DNA from: Cephalotrichum gorgonifer
Taxonomy: Eukaryota; Ascomycota; Sordariomycetes; Microascales; Microascaceae
Reading direction: 5' to 3'
DNA: 64,000 nucleotides
Assembly: GCA_900312665.1 (NCBI GenBank)
Contig: ONZQ02000004.1
Span: 1,766,693 to 1,830,692, forward strand
Shown here: positions 10,444 to 22,201 of the stretch, piece after piece
Layout of the letters: every line of letters begins with the position of its first letter
Numbering within the stretch: position 1 is the first letter of the stretch
Notes under the pieces: generated by a model
The model's input: the letters and a program-made list of their open reading frames with translations, nothing else
Database searches by the model: none
Told to the model about the DNA's origin: nothing
Made by a program: the position numbers and the translations under genes

Positions 10444-12254
10444 CTACTCCTGCGCAATCCTCCCTAGCCCAAGCACGCACCAGTAAGCCAGCTCCCTCTT
10501 CTCCTTGGCATTCTTGTCCCTCCCCGGCGCGCCGCCAACCTCCTGCGCCTCCGCCTCCCACTCGACCCTCACGAACACCGGGATCTCCAAGATGTCTTCG
10601 TCCTCCCTTAGCGGCCCATCATCCACATCCTCCCCTTCGCTCTTGGCCCACTTCAGGCCATCGAGCCGCAGAGAGGCGGGGACGGCTTCGACGACTATGC
10701 TCACCCAGTTCCGGCCCCTCTCCCATATTTTGCCCGCGGCGGCCTGCCCGTCGTCGGGCCGCTTGGTGTCGCTGTTCTCATCCTTCAGCGCGTCGTCCCA
10801 CATGTCCGTGTTCGCGCCGATGGTGAACTGAGGGCAGAGCACGGTGATCTTGCTCGGGAAGCGGCCCGGGGTGACGGACGGCGTGCCCAGCGTGACCTTT
10901 ACGTCCTCGAAGATGGGGTTCTTGAAAGTGAGGATGAACTGCGCCGCCTGCCCCGGCCGTAGGAGCTGGGGAGCCGCGTTAGGCGTCGGCACGGGGACCG
11001 ATGACCGGGAGATGGAGGTCCCGATGGAAGAGGTGGGGAGCGAGCGGATGGCGATCGTCGGAACGTAGTGGGACGCCACGAGGCGGATGCGGTACCGCGT
11101 GCTGGTGACCTTTGCGTCGGGCTTGGCGATGATGTGCCTGCAGACGGGACACCGCTTCGAGCGTTTCGTGCGTAGGAGGGTAGGGACGGGCCGGAGGTCG
11201 CCGACGACATGCGCGTCCGATGTGGGACCCTGCGCCTCTCGCTGTTCCGCGGAGACGGTGTCATGCCACCCGCCCGCGAGCAGCGCGTCGAGCTGCGCCG
11301 ACTCGTCGAGCGACGCGAGCTTCAGTCCGTCGTCGGTGCTGCGCGCCTCTCGCGCCGTCGCGGCCCGCGGCAGGCCCCGCTTGCCGCCGCCCGCGAGGGA
11401 GCTGCCCGTGTACAGGCTCATGAGGCGGGACAGCGACCCCGGCGACGAGAAGCCCAGGTCGCCCAGCCCGGCCAGTCCCCCGGAGGCCGAGACGCTCGCA
11501 TCGGCGAGCTGGGCCTGGAGGAAGGACTTGAGGCTCGCGAAGTGCAGGTCGGGGTCCAGCTCCGCGTCCGGGATCGGCGGCTCGTCGGGGTTCTCCTTGC
11601 GTCGATCGCGGTGCTCGCGGGCCGAGAGCTTGTGGCCCCCGCCGTTGCGGAGCTTGGCGAGCTGGGCGTGCACGCCGCTCGACTTCTCGAGCTTGACGTC
11701 AATCTCGGAGGAAGTCCATTGGCAGTAGGTGCAACAGAGGACGTACTGCGCGGAGGGGGCCGCGGTCGGGGAGTCGGGGGCGAGGAGGTTCGGGTCGGGG
11801 GGCTTCTCGACGCTCGTTATGGCTAGCGGGGCGCCGATACAGATGGGGCATTGGAAGCAACTCCGCGTGCACCTAGGTCTGTTACTCCTTGTTCCCCATT
11901 CTTTGTGTAAAATCTAGGGAAAGTTTGGGGGTGGGGGGCAGTTGCTTACCGGTTGCCTTCGCTTTTGATGTTGCTACTAGGGACCTCGAAGAGACAGCTC
12001 GGGCAGAAGTAGGTGACGATCTCCTCGTTGACGCAGCGCTGGCACCGAATCTCCTGGCAGTCCTCACAGTACATCAGGTGCTCCAGGGGGTAGAGGCTAT
12101 AGTTGGACCGGGGCGCGCGGGGGTCGAACGTCCGGTCGTCGTCGTCGTACTCGTCTCCATCCTCAGGGTTGGCGGTGGGGTCGCTGGGCCGCTCTACCGT
12201 GGACGGGTCTGAGCAGGGACATTGTACGTAGTTGTAGGGGGCGATGGCCGCCAT
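10444..12254 (-). CDS. Dynactin subunit 4 (p62) homolog
   Basis: It is a component of the pointed-end complex of dynactin, which couples dynein to cargo; in filamentous fungi it acts in nuclear and vesicle transport. Exon 1 is 12254-11950 and exon 2 is 11872-10444 (1734 bases, 577 residues) around a 77-base intron. The family pattern is clear: an N-terminal cysteine-rich part with YCEDCQEIRCQRCVNEE, YFCPSCLFEVPS, CFQCPICIG and YVLCCTYCQWTS, a middle helical part, another CPVCRHIIAKPD pair, and a C-terminal beta-rich part with FILTFKNPIFEDVKVTLG and WVSIVVEAVPASLRL. The start codon begins MAAIAPYNYVQCPC. The region between about residues 170 and 280 is Ser/Gly/Ala-rich and probably variable. 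Confidence 0.9.
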
Positions 12255-14264
12255 TTTTGGAGACAGTTTTTAGTCGAGGTTTGCGAGGCGCTCCATGCCT
12301 GGGAGCTCTATGAGAGCGCGATTCTTCAAAGGTTGAGCTGAGCGGCGTGGGTTTGGGCTGGGATTTGGACACCGCGCTGGCATCTGCACGCCAGACGTTG
12401 GCGGGTTGATTTGGTGGGGTGACTGGAGCGGGCTGACAGCTGAAGACAGCCGTATCCACCCTAGCGCAGGGGTGGACCCACCAAAGGGCAGGACAGAGCT
12501 TCCCTGGCTGCAATGCGCCCACTCAGTAACGATTGATATGCAGCTTGCAATCTGCTGCAACCAGCATCATCAGGAATGTCTCAATTAACACTATCTCTAG
12601 GGCTCGCCTCGGTGTGTCTGCAGCTGCAGATGCATTTCCGGGCTTAGGATAAGGTTATCACTACGCTCGGGCCGATAGACAGTGTGTCTTGACCTAAAAC
12701 GACGCTCAGCAGCTGCCACTCCCTCCCCTTCCCTGAAGCAGAAGAGAAGGAAGTCTGCGAGGGGAAAGGATCCAAGCTAGAGCGAAGCCGGATCCCTTCC
12801 CCGTCGATCGAAGGGGCTTTAGCGCGGGAAGCTCCGATCGACACCCGCCGCACCAAGGATAGTGCCGCTTTGGGTTCGAACCAATCTACGTAGCCCCCAC
12901 GCAATCACCGATGTCTCAGCAACGAGAATATCTCTGGGTGTCTCAGTTGCATATCGGCAACCGCGTTGCTTTTTATATTTCGATATAAGAAACACGAGAG
13001 TGAACGCTCGAAGGCCAGTCGAACATCGCGACTCAACGGGAGTATTGAGTAACGAGCATCCTCAGCGACATAGCCTAACACCTCGGGGCGCGTCCGTCCA
13101 GTTGCATCGAATGATCAATCCTTTTTACACGGGATACTACGGCGCAAGCACCTGTGGCCATAACGCGCCTTGTGGCTGCGGGCTGCTGCACGTAAGCCCT
13201 GCGCTGGAAACCGCCCGGGCCAGTCAATTAAGCTTCCCTTGGGCTTGACCGAGTTGGAAGGGCTTCTACTCACTATGTAGTCTCCCAACAGGCCACCAGC
13301 CAGCCACGCGCCTGCACGTTGACGGGTGGGTGCGTGCCCCGCAGCTCCCCACGGATCCCCACGGATCCATGATGTTCCTCCTCGCCAACCCCCCCAATTC
13401 AACGTGCCTTCAAGACATTAGTTTTGTCTAACACACGCTGCGAGCACTTGGGGTGTGAACGTGTGGACTTGCTGGGGCGGAAGGGGAATGGGAATGGGAG
13501 TATAGATGGCATCTTAGAAGCACAGCCCACTCACAACACGAGCGCAGGTGCAGTACCATTTGGTCGCCCAATCGCTGTTTCAAGCCGAATTGAAGTTTTG
13601 TAGCCAGATTAGAGTGGACACAGCCAAAATCAGAGCAGTAAGTAGAGCCTGTGCTTGCACCTTTGCTTGCATCTGTACTTGCGATTGTGTTTGGGCCGCC
13701 AAGCCCAAAGACATGGGCTCAATAAGCCTGTTTGAGTCAACAGGCCCTGCCCCAGATTCGGAGAAATGCTTCTTCAGTGCGCCCTAGATTTATGCCGTTG
13801 ATCAGTTGTCGATCTCTCCAGCAACGCCCGACCACGATAGGATTACTTGTAAGATGTCGAAAACTATAACGGTCTCTGTCCGCCCCCGTGCTCTCTCGAG
13901 CACAGAATCCCCCCCTCTTCCCGCCTCTCCATCCCTGCTTGTCACATATCACCCGCTCCAAGTAGTGGTCGGCTCCAACGGCTCACAGCATCTGGACCCA
14001 TATTTTCTGCAAGCACTCAAACTAGGCAGCTTCTAGTGGATCTGCATGTAAGTCAGCTCCAGCTACCTACGTCGGGCATGCGGAGACCGTTGCACTGGAT
14101 CCAGTGAGCTTCGGGTCCGTCAGCCCCATCCACAGGTTCAAGGAATCTGGTAATAGCTGACCAGTTATCAAGATTGACAACGCATCCGGCAGTGAGATAA
14201 TAGCGTACCCTGCATTGAAAACGAAACGGCTCCGCCGGGAAGCCCGTTCTTTTAACCCACCACC
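12255..14264. other. Intergenic stretch, no convincing gene
   Basis: About 2 kb between the divergently transcribed p62 gene and the 838-aa gene, so it holds both promoters. Open frames here are short with unremarkable composition. A GGGTTCGAACC sequence near 12875 resembles a tRNA T-loop, but no cloverleaf could be built around it. A directly repeated CCCCACGGATCC occurs near 13348-13368. Confidence 0.5.
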
Positions 14265-16866
14265 ATGAAGCGGAGTACCAGTAGGCCGCTGCTTCTCTCC
14301 TCCAACTCGGAGAACCACCTCGTCTCAAACCGGATCTACTACAAGGAAACAAACTTCGATCTGGTGCCTAAGCAGCCCAAAGTATCTCGTCCCAAGAATG
14401 AAAACGTGAGGCGACTGCGGTCAGTCCGTACCTGTCCAAGTATTCAGAATATGCCGCTGCCACTGTCGCTTCCGGCTGCCACCGGCGCGGGAGCGCGGCC
14501 GGACGACTCGCTCGAGCATCCGGCTCCGTCGCAAATCAAAAAGTTCGACGGGAGGACAAAGACTACTTCAGAATGGAATAGTTTAAGAAGGGTAGGTGCA
14601 TGGCCACCGGTCTCGACCATCCCATCGTCTGTCTGGCCTTCGGTTGGGATTGAATCTAATGCTGGTTGGATGGCAGGACGAGGAACTTTGGTGGGACGAT
14701 GGCGATTGTCTGGTATACCTCTACGCCTGGGGCCAGTCTCAGCGCGGCCCCTCGTTCAGGATCCCCTTCGCTACCCTACTCCAGGCGAATTGCCACGCGT
14801 TGATCGAGAGATTTCTTGCCCCGAGAAGCGACCTATCCTGGCTACAGGAGACTTGCGAGGAACGCGCGGGATCGCTGACAACCCCGGGCGCCGTGGAACT
14901 CTACATCGCACCGCCTCCTGGTACGGGCAAAGCGCAATTGTTCGCCTACCACATCGCAACGCGCAACTTCTTCGCATGGGTCTGCCATCGCCCGCTCGTG
15001 GGCGAGCACCTCGGTTCGGCGCTGGTCGGGCTATTCGCCAGCATGCAGGAGCTGCGAGTCGCCGGAGTCGAGAACACCATCGACATCATCGACTACATGG
15101 AAGAGGAGGGCTATCTGGACATGAGGAACGACATTGACACTTCCATATCTACCCTGTACCTCGCGGAGACGTTCCGAATGAGGGGGATGTATATCGACGC
15201 CTTCGCCCACTGCGTCGGCATGTACCCTGACTTGGATCACGCCGCGGGATACCACCTCGTCAGCCTCGAGTCGAAGCTCCTAATAGCGAGGGCTAGGGAG
15301 GACCTCGACTTCAGGCTCGCCCACGCCGCCATGCAACTGCGCGACTTTTCCAGGGACGAACTGAGCATATCCTACAGCCCCGACACCAATGCCCACATGG
15401 AAAGGTTCAGGGACTTCCTACTCAAGTTCTACTCCGCGAGGTTCGGCCAGTACCCTCCGCCCTCCCCCTCCGGGCGCACCGCCTTCAGCAAAGAAGTCTA
15501 CCACATAATGGGCAAAGATTTCGAGTGTCTACGGAGGCTCCTTGTCGACAACCGTATTGACCTGGAGGATGTCATTCCCTCCATCGATTCCGGGCTGCAT
15601 GTGGTTCGGGACGTTATCGGATATGACCTCCGATGGGGCTACGCGACCCAGGAGCACCCCATGCCGCTTCTCCCCGAGGCCATCCCCCCACGGTCGACCT
15701 GGAGGCGGCTGATCACCAGGGGCTCGAAGCTCAGGCCGGACGACCGCCTGCTGGCCCGCGCGGCATTGGTGAAGGCGTACAATGGGAACGCGCGCATCGC
15801 GTGCAACGAACTCGTACGGGCGTACCGGCGCTTCGAGGAGGAGTTGGTCTCGTCGAGCAAGAAGCTCTCGCTCTCCGAGGGTAGGGCGGCGAGATGGGTC
15901 GTCGTTTACGCGATGTGCCAGGTTCTCCGCCAGGTCACGAGGACCCCAAGGGAGGTGTTTGACACTGACCGGATCGACTACCACGTCGCCATTTCTATGG
16001 ATCACCTGCCTCCGTGGGAAGAAGCGGATATGGACTTGCCGTTCCAAAGCGCCGGTATTGGCGGCGGTCCCGCGGAGATTGGGCCCGACTTGCAGTCTAT
16101 GATGACGAAAAGGCGTCGCCCCCGGAGCCCGTTTCGAGTGAAGCGTTCCCTCTCCCAGACGGCTAAGAGCGTGCGGAGCATCTCGAGGAACTTCAGCTCT
16201 TCGACGGTGCGCCGATCACTGAGTGTGTTCAGAACCCAGCAGTCCATACAGATCTCTGCACCAATCGGCCGCCGGTCCCCGAAACTTGAACCGTCCGGGG
16301 CATCTCACTCCTCGGGTTCTTCAGTCGTTCAACACGACATCTTGACGGGTTCTTCAATCATTCAACACGACGTCTTGGCGGGCCATGGTAGCGATGCCGT
16401 CACCACGGAATACCCCCACTCCCCGAAAGCTGAGTCCTCCGCGGAGTCTTACTCCTCGTGCTCTTCGATCCTTCGCCACAACATGCCGGCGGACAATGAT
16501 AGCGATGTAACCGCCACGGAATACGTCCCCTCCCCGATAGGCTCCGTCGCCACGGCAAGGGTATCAACCGCCGCCACCTCCCTGGAGGGAAGCCCGACCG
16601 CCTACCGCCCCCCCTCCATAGAGATCCCGCTACGGAGCGCGGAGCGCGGGCGCACACGGACCGTTGTGTCGATGATGCCCTCGCCGGCGCACATGCCGCT
16701 CTCCGTTTCACCTTCCAGGTCTCTGAAGGAGAAACAGAAGGAGCGGCCGAGGAGCGCGATCATCGCGAGGCCGCCGTGGGAGACGTGGCTCCCGACTCCG
16801 AGTTATGCGGATGACTACGCGGAGCTGGTGGAGAGGGAGTGGGAGAGGGCGGAAATGTCTGATTAG
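14265..16866 (+). CDS. Uncharacterised fungal protein (838 aa) with disordered Ser-rich tail
   Basis: No family is recognised. Exons 14265-14591 and 14677-16866 join in phase to 838 residues; the intron is 85 bases. The ATG sits in a CACCATG context. After a basic, Ser/Pro-rich start, residues from about 108 to 600 look globular, beginning DEELWWDDGDCLVYLYAWG and RGPSFRIPFATLL, with alternating helical segments. The tail beyond about residue 610 is rich in Arg, Ser and Pro, with an imperfect internal duplication around QHDILTG / QHDVLAG and SDAVTTEYPHSPK / SDVTATEYVPSPI. No signal peptide or membrane segment is evident, so a cytosolic or nuclear location is likely. The C-terminal motif WETWLPTPSYADDYAEL is compact and acidic and could be an interaction site. 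Confidence 0.8.
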
Positions 16867-17614
16867 GTGACCGAGGGGGGAGGCTCCAGGCGGAGAGGGC
16901 TGGGGGTAACTGGGTGGGAGGCCTGTAAGAGGAATGAAGTTGTTACGATACGGAGGCAAATGGTAAGTAAGGACAACAAGGGCTATGATAGATCAAAAGG
17001 AAGGCAAAAGGAAAGTAAAATAAAAAAAAACATACAACACCAGGGATTCGCTGGTCGTCACCGACCCAACTACTAGTCTAGCGCTTCGTGGTTTATGTAT
17101 AGGGGAGCGGACGGGACCCTCAGCTCTCCACGAGCTATGGTCGTATGTGCTAATTAGAGTTCGGTCTTGGGACTGTCAAGCCTCTCTGGGAAGAGCCAAG
17201 ATTCGCTGTTTACGGTTACACCTAGAAGGGAGAACTTGTGGAGGAGGGGACTACATAGCAGGAAGGGAGATGTCAGGTAGACATCTGTATCCCGAAAGCT
17301 AGGTAGATCTACGCAGGTGAAGCCATTTCCGGGCAAACCGAAATATCAAGTGAAGCATTAGATTACGATATTGAGGAGTTAAGGTGTCCACCGTACTGAA
17401 TGAACTTCAAGAATGAATCGAGGAGTAAGGAGGCTCGGGGTAGATATGCCATTCCACAGCACCAGGCCCAAATGGATACCAGTCCGCTATACTCACGCCC
17501 AAGCTACAGGACTCGGCGAGAACAAGGGACTGTCTGTATAGAGTGTGATACTGTGCATCCAAGAACGAAGAACGTGTAGGAATCAACCAGGTCACAACAA
17601 AGAAACCTGAGCCT
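16867..17614. other. Convergent intergenic stretch
   Basis: About 750 bases between the 3' ends of two convergent genes. An A-rich stretch near 17020 may be part of the 3' processing region. No coding signal was seen. Confidence 0.6.
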
Positions 17615-18977
17615 TCAAACAAATGTGTATGTGCCCTCAGTCCAGTCCCTACGGTGCCACTTTCTTCCTCCCAGTGCGCCACTATCCAATAGTGGCTCCA
17701 AGGCCGTATTCATCACCTCGATCCAGGGAATCTCCATGCCGATAGCATTCGCCATCATCTCGCAACGTACGAGCAACTCCCAACAGTACCTTAGATACTT
17801 TGCCAGCTCATCCCGGTTCTCGAGGTGAAGTGGGTCATGCGGGACTATCAGTCTTCCCTCACCAGGCTCGTACTCCGCCATCTCTAGTATGTCCAGGACC
17901 ATCTCCATCGGTAATCCTTTACTATAGAGGATGTGCTGAACCTGAGCCACGGCAGATGGCGAAGGCTTCTGCTGCGTCTCGGTGTCGAGGTTGAGGAACT
18001 TCTCAAAGGGTACCTTGCCGCACAGGTCTCTGGTGCCTATCCACTTGAATTGGTTGTCCTCGATACCAAAAAATCGTCGGTGTGGATGCGAGGGCACCTC
18101 CGATGTCGAATCTGACTCGGTGCAGTATCTGATTGCCATTTGATAAATCCTCATCAGGCGGTAGTCCTTCTCGTCGGTCCTCCCCGATGCGTCGTCCCAC
18201 GTCTCCGGGAAGCAGTATATCAAGTTGAGAGCAATGTACGGTACCAAAGCCCTGGCACATATCTGGTCCCAGCCAGCATCGTACTCCTTGACGAAGGGTT
18301 ATTTTGTCAGAGTTGTAATTTTGCGTTATGAGGCTGGATGAGCAGACAAGGACGGGAACGCCTACCCCACAGTAACATTGCGCGACGCTCCACCAACTCT
18401 TCAAGTCCACGTCAGGTATTGCACACACGCGCAGGATAGTGTTCATCTCGCCATAGAGAAGAAGCGCCTTGACAATTTCCTGATTGAAGAAGGCATCTTC
18501 GTTGTACCGGAAGAAGTAATAGCACGGATTAGACTCATACTGGCGGTAAAATGCGGATGCCCTTCTCTCCTCAAATGGAATCGTGCACTGGCAGCCCTTG
18601 TCTTCTCTACTCGTATGCTGGCACAGGACGCCAGAAGTAGACTTTACTGACGGTTGGTATAGCCGCCCTTCGCCCTCCAGCTGCCTGGAGTGGGCGCGCC
18701 ATCGGCGGATGGTAGGCGTGATTTTTTGGACCGTGGTATCGTCAAGGACGATGCTATCTGGATGAGGGGCCTCGTAGCTGACTGGGTACTTCTTCCTGGA
18801 GGTTTTTGCATGATCACGAACGTTTCTGATGAAGGCCTCGACAAAGTAGTGGAGCTCCTTGCCTTGCTGGGGCCTGAAGCGTAGGTGAAGATCGCCATTG
18901 CTAGTACGTCCGGTTTGGGTCCATTTAAAGTTCGAAGCGAGGACATTCCACGGTATATTCGCCGTTTGGTGAGCCAT
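17615..18977 (-). CDS. Uncharacterised fungal protein (427 aa)
   Basis: Exon 1 is 18977-18366 and exon 2 is 18286-17615, joined in phase around a 79-base intron. The product has no signal peptide or membrane segment. Its N-terminal half begins MAHQTANIPWNVLAS and has the segments PDSIVLDDTTVQKITPTIRR and CYYFFRYNEDAFFNQEIVKA. The C-terminal half carries LPMEMVLDILEMAEYEPGE, which resembles the short F-box-like helix seen in many uncharacterised ascomycete proteins (LP.E..L.IL..A.Y), followed by LAKYLRYCWELLVRCE. The coding third positions are less GC-rich than in neighbouring genes. A role as a ubiquitin-ligase adaptor or a heterokaryon-type accessory protein is speculative. Confidence 0.7.
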
Positions 18978-20148
18978 GGAGATGGAAATGGATATATTCG
19001 AGGTCGCGGACGCGCGACGGACGACGAGCGCGGTGACGTTTCGGACCCTTTCATTATCATTGTCGAATCGGATAAATAGATCGCAAGGTGTCAGCCGCTA
19101 GGGCCTAATTGGTCCGCAGCTTAGGCAGCAGTGGGTGAGATTATTATTGCTCTCTAGCTATGTTGTTGAGCATATTCTGCTCTGGTCCACTTCTCAGCGT
19201 AATACATGGATATAAAATATATAGTCGCATGTCAGCAGCCAACTTAGCATAACTTTCAACCTAGGTTGCACGCTTATTAGAATCCTTGAGCTTCCCAATA
19301 CACTTGCTTGCTTCTCCGAGGTCTATTCAATATATCAAGGTTAATATCCGTCAACTCAGTTGTCGAATGCAGGCATGGAGTTGCCATCGGCTCCTTAGCT
19401 CCCTAGAGTAAGTAGCCTTAAGTTGGTCCAACAGATGCAGAGTTCTCTACATCACTCTTGCTCCATATCTCTACCATAAACGTCCACGCTACCAGCATCT
19501 TGTTATATTTAACTAGGAACAAAAACACGGCTATCTGACTTCCATTTGCTTACAGAAATATGCGAAAGGTACTGAGATCATTACGGCACCTGCTTTGCGT
19601 CCTGGCAGATGGCCAAGGCTAGTGAAACATTCGATAACCAGCTAAATCCTCACCAGCGTGTTGGAACAACCAACTCAAGTCAAGAGGCAGAGATGGTATA
19701 GTTCCACCCCAGATATAACTCTCCAGGCCTGCAAGAAAGCGAGATTCTGATGAAAAAGGAGAAAAGAAGACCTAATTACAATACCATCGTCATGGCAGTC
19801 TTAAAACTAGGCTACTTGTTGTGCACTCCCTTCAATGAAGCCACTGTAGTGGGATGTTACACCCGGTATTGCTCGAACTGCTTATTCGGGCCTTAAACGT
19901 CAAAGTGGGCAAAAGGAGTAGGTCGCTTCAAACAGACTCAATTACATGACCCCTCTTACACACCTCTCTCTCAACTGGAATAAGCTAGAAATCTGGAATC
20001 ATCTGCGTGCAAAGTAATATCCTACAAGGAGCTAACCCTTTCCCCACCCCCCTTCCCCCCCCGTTTTCTTCCCTCATCTCCTAGTCCATGGCCTCTCGTG
20101 ATGCCAGCACCATGTACCATTTCCGATGCCTCCAGGCTCGCCACGGGT
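18978..20148. other. AT-richer intergenic stretch, no gene seen
   Basis: About 1.2 kb, noticeably richer in A and T than the coding regions, with frequent stop codons in all frames. It could be degenerated sequence, but no transposon features were seen. C-rich tracts occur at 20045-20062. Confidence 0.5.
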
Positions 20149-21519
20149 TTACCTTTTGGCAGTTACGGAGGGACCAGACCGATCAAAAGACTGTATCACC
20201 ACCCAACACAGGGCCACAATTGGCAAAATTTGACCTATACCAAGCACATCCTTCTCCGGGTTCGTGCCGTCCTCGATCCAGCCTGATTCGTGAACCCATA
20301 TCCTGAGAGCCCAGACATTACCGTAGCACCACACATACGCAACTACCGAGGTGAGAAGGGTGAACGCCCAATATCCCATAACTATCCACCCCCACAACTG
20401 CGGCTTTTCCTGTTTAGGAGGGTGATGGCCGCGGAGCTTTCGCATCACATGCGCGGTATGTGCGAGGAGAAAGCAGAATGCCACGGCACCGTAGAGGACG
20501 ATCTCCGACGTGACGTCCTTCCCGCGCAAATCGCCACCTACCCGAGCTAGCTGTGTGTCAGTCAAGGCCTGAAGAGGATCGAGGTCCGGATCCAGAAAGC
20601 ATGACATAGGGAGAAGGATGGAGCTATCGGTTCTATTCGAATCGCGAAGCTTCGAATAAAGCATATCCTCGGGTCTTGACGTCCGTGTGAATTGGTATGC
20701 TATCATCCGGCCTAGGAAGGCGAGGATGACAACCATCACAATGACCCTCATAGAGGCGGCTATCCAGGCTCGCTGCCAATAGCTGCGGACCATGAGGATT
20801 GAGAGGTTCGAGGATGCAAGGGCCAGCAATACCATGTTGAGGCCGACTTTGTAGTGGTACACCGACAGGTTGCACTTGCTGGATAAGGCAAAGTTGATCC
20901 CGTAAGCGAGCGCTATGAATAGCTGAGTATCGGCGTTGGCGATGATTAGGTTGGACAAGACACTGTAGAGGCGCGTCCAAGACGGGGATCGCTCCTCCGT
21001 GGGATCGAAGAGCATGGTAACACCCTTGCGCTTCTTGGCCCACCTAGAGAAAGACGATCAGAACACTGCTAGAATCCATGCTCGGGTCTCGATTTCGAGT
21101 ACGTGGGCTTGGCTCGTTCGTGTGCCGAGTGATAAAGAGGGTATGGCTAACCTGGAGACTCTCCGCGACCTCCCTGCCCACTCTCGCAACCCGAAGACAA
21201 CGCCCAGTAGACACAGGAAGATCCCGGGGCAAAACCCAACCACCACCTGCCAAGTCATGGGCTGGTTGTTAGACATGATTCTCGGGGGCTAAACGTTGGG
21301 TCCTCAGGAGCGCAAACATACCCCTATACCGGCAATGTCCGCATTGCCCATAAACTCGCCGCGCTGGACCGTGCCGTAGGATTCGACCGTGTCATTCGGG
21401 AAGAAATTGATATGGCACTCTTTACTGATGTCGATGTTGTATTGGGCCTGGCAGAATTCCTGAGCGTCAAAGGAATAATTTCCCCCGAAGAACCGGATTA
21501 TGAAAAATTCACCGGACAT
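20149..21519 (-). CDS. Polytopic membrane protein of unknown function (395 aa)
   Basis: Exons 21519-21322, 21246-21152 and 21043-20149 join to 1188 bases. The start at 21519 (MSGEFFIIRFFGG) is preferred; upstream in-frame sequence looks like a leader. An extracellular-looking N-terminus with the pattern QEFCQAQYNID and ECHINFFPNDTVES contains two cysteines. It is followed by about seven hydrophobic segments, including FCPGIFLCLLGVVFGL, NMVLLALASSNLSILMV, RVIVMVVILAFLGRMIA, VLYGAVAFCFLLAHTAHV, YWAFTLLTSVVAYVWCYG and ILPIVALCWVVIQSF. A loop NRTDSSILLPMSCFLD may be exposed. The layout resembles uncharacterised multi-pass proteins of filamentous ascomycetes; a receptor or transporter role cannot be told apart. 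Confidence 0.75.
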
Positions 21520-21699
21520 CTTGAGTGTAGATAAGGAGAGACAGGAAGTGTAGACGGTTTTAGTCTGGATAAGGTCTGGCCCGTAGAAGGATCGCCTGGT
21601 AAAAGCAGTAGACCAGGAGACAGGTCGAAAGAGCCACGGGAATCTCGAGTTTAAATAGCCGACTGCATCGAAGATACACTTTGCCCCTGGCAAAGGAAA

Positions 21700-21722
21700 A
21701 AAGGGGGGGGGGGTGGGGGGGG
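21700..21722. repeat. G-rich tract abutting an assembly gap
   Basis: The last bases before the N run are almost pure G with a single T, consistent with sequencing dropping out at a homopolymer. Confidence 0.9.
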
Positions 21723-22201
21723 NNNNNNNNNNNNNNNNNNNNNNNNNNNNNNNNNNNNNNNNNNNNNNNNNNNNNNNNNNNNNNNNNNNNNNNNNNNNNN
21801 NNNNNNNNNNNNNNNNNNNNNNNNNNNNNNNNNNNNNNNNNNNNNNNNNNNNNNNNNNNNNNNNNNNNNNNNNNNNNNNNNNNNNNNNNNNNNNNNNNNN
21901 NNNNNNNNNNNNNNNNNNNNNNNNNNNNNNNNNNNNNNNNNNNNNNNNNNNNNNNNNNNNNNNNNNNNNNNNNNNNNNNNNNNNNNNNNNNNNNNNNNNN
22001 NNNNNNNNNNNNNNNNNNNNNNNNNNNNNNNNNNNNNNNNNNNNNNNNNNNNNNNNNNNNNNNNNNNNNNNNNNNNNNNNNNNNNNNNNNNNNNNNNNNN
22101 NNNNNNNNNNNNNNNNNNNNNNNNNNNNNNNNNNNNNNNNNNNNNNNNNNNNNNNNNNNNNNNNNNNNNNNNNNNNNNNNNNNNNNNNNNNNNNNNNNNN
22201 N
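21723..22201. other. Assembly gap (479 N)
   Basis: A run of N in a gene-poor region. Nothing can be said about its content. Confidence 0.99.

Noticed and set aside
12862..13248. Frame with a GGGTTCGAACC tRNA-like T-loop nearby
   Set aside because: No acceptor, D or anticodon stem could be built around the T-loop sequence, and the frame itself has no coding signal.
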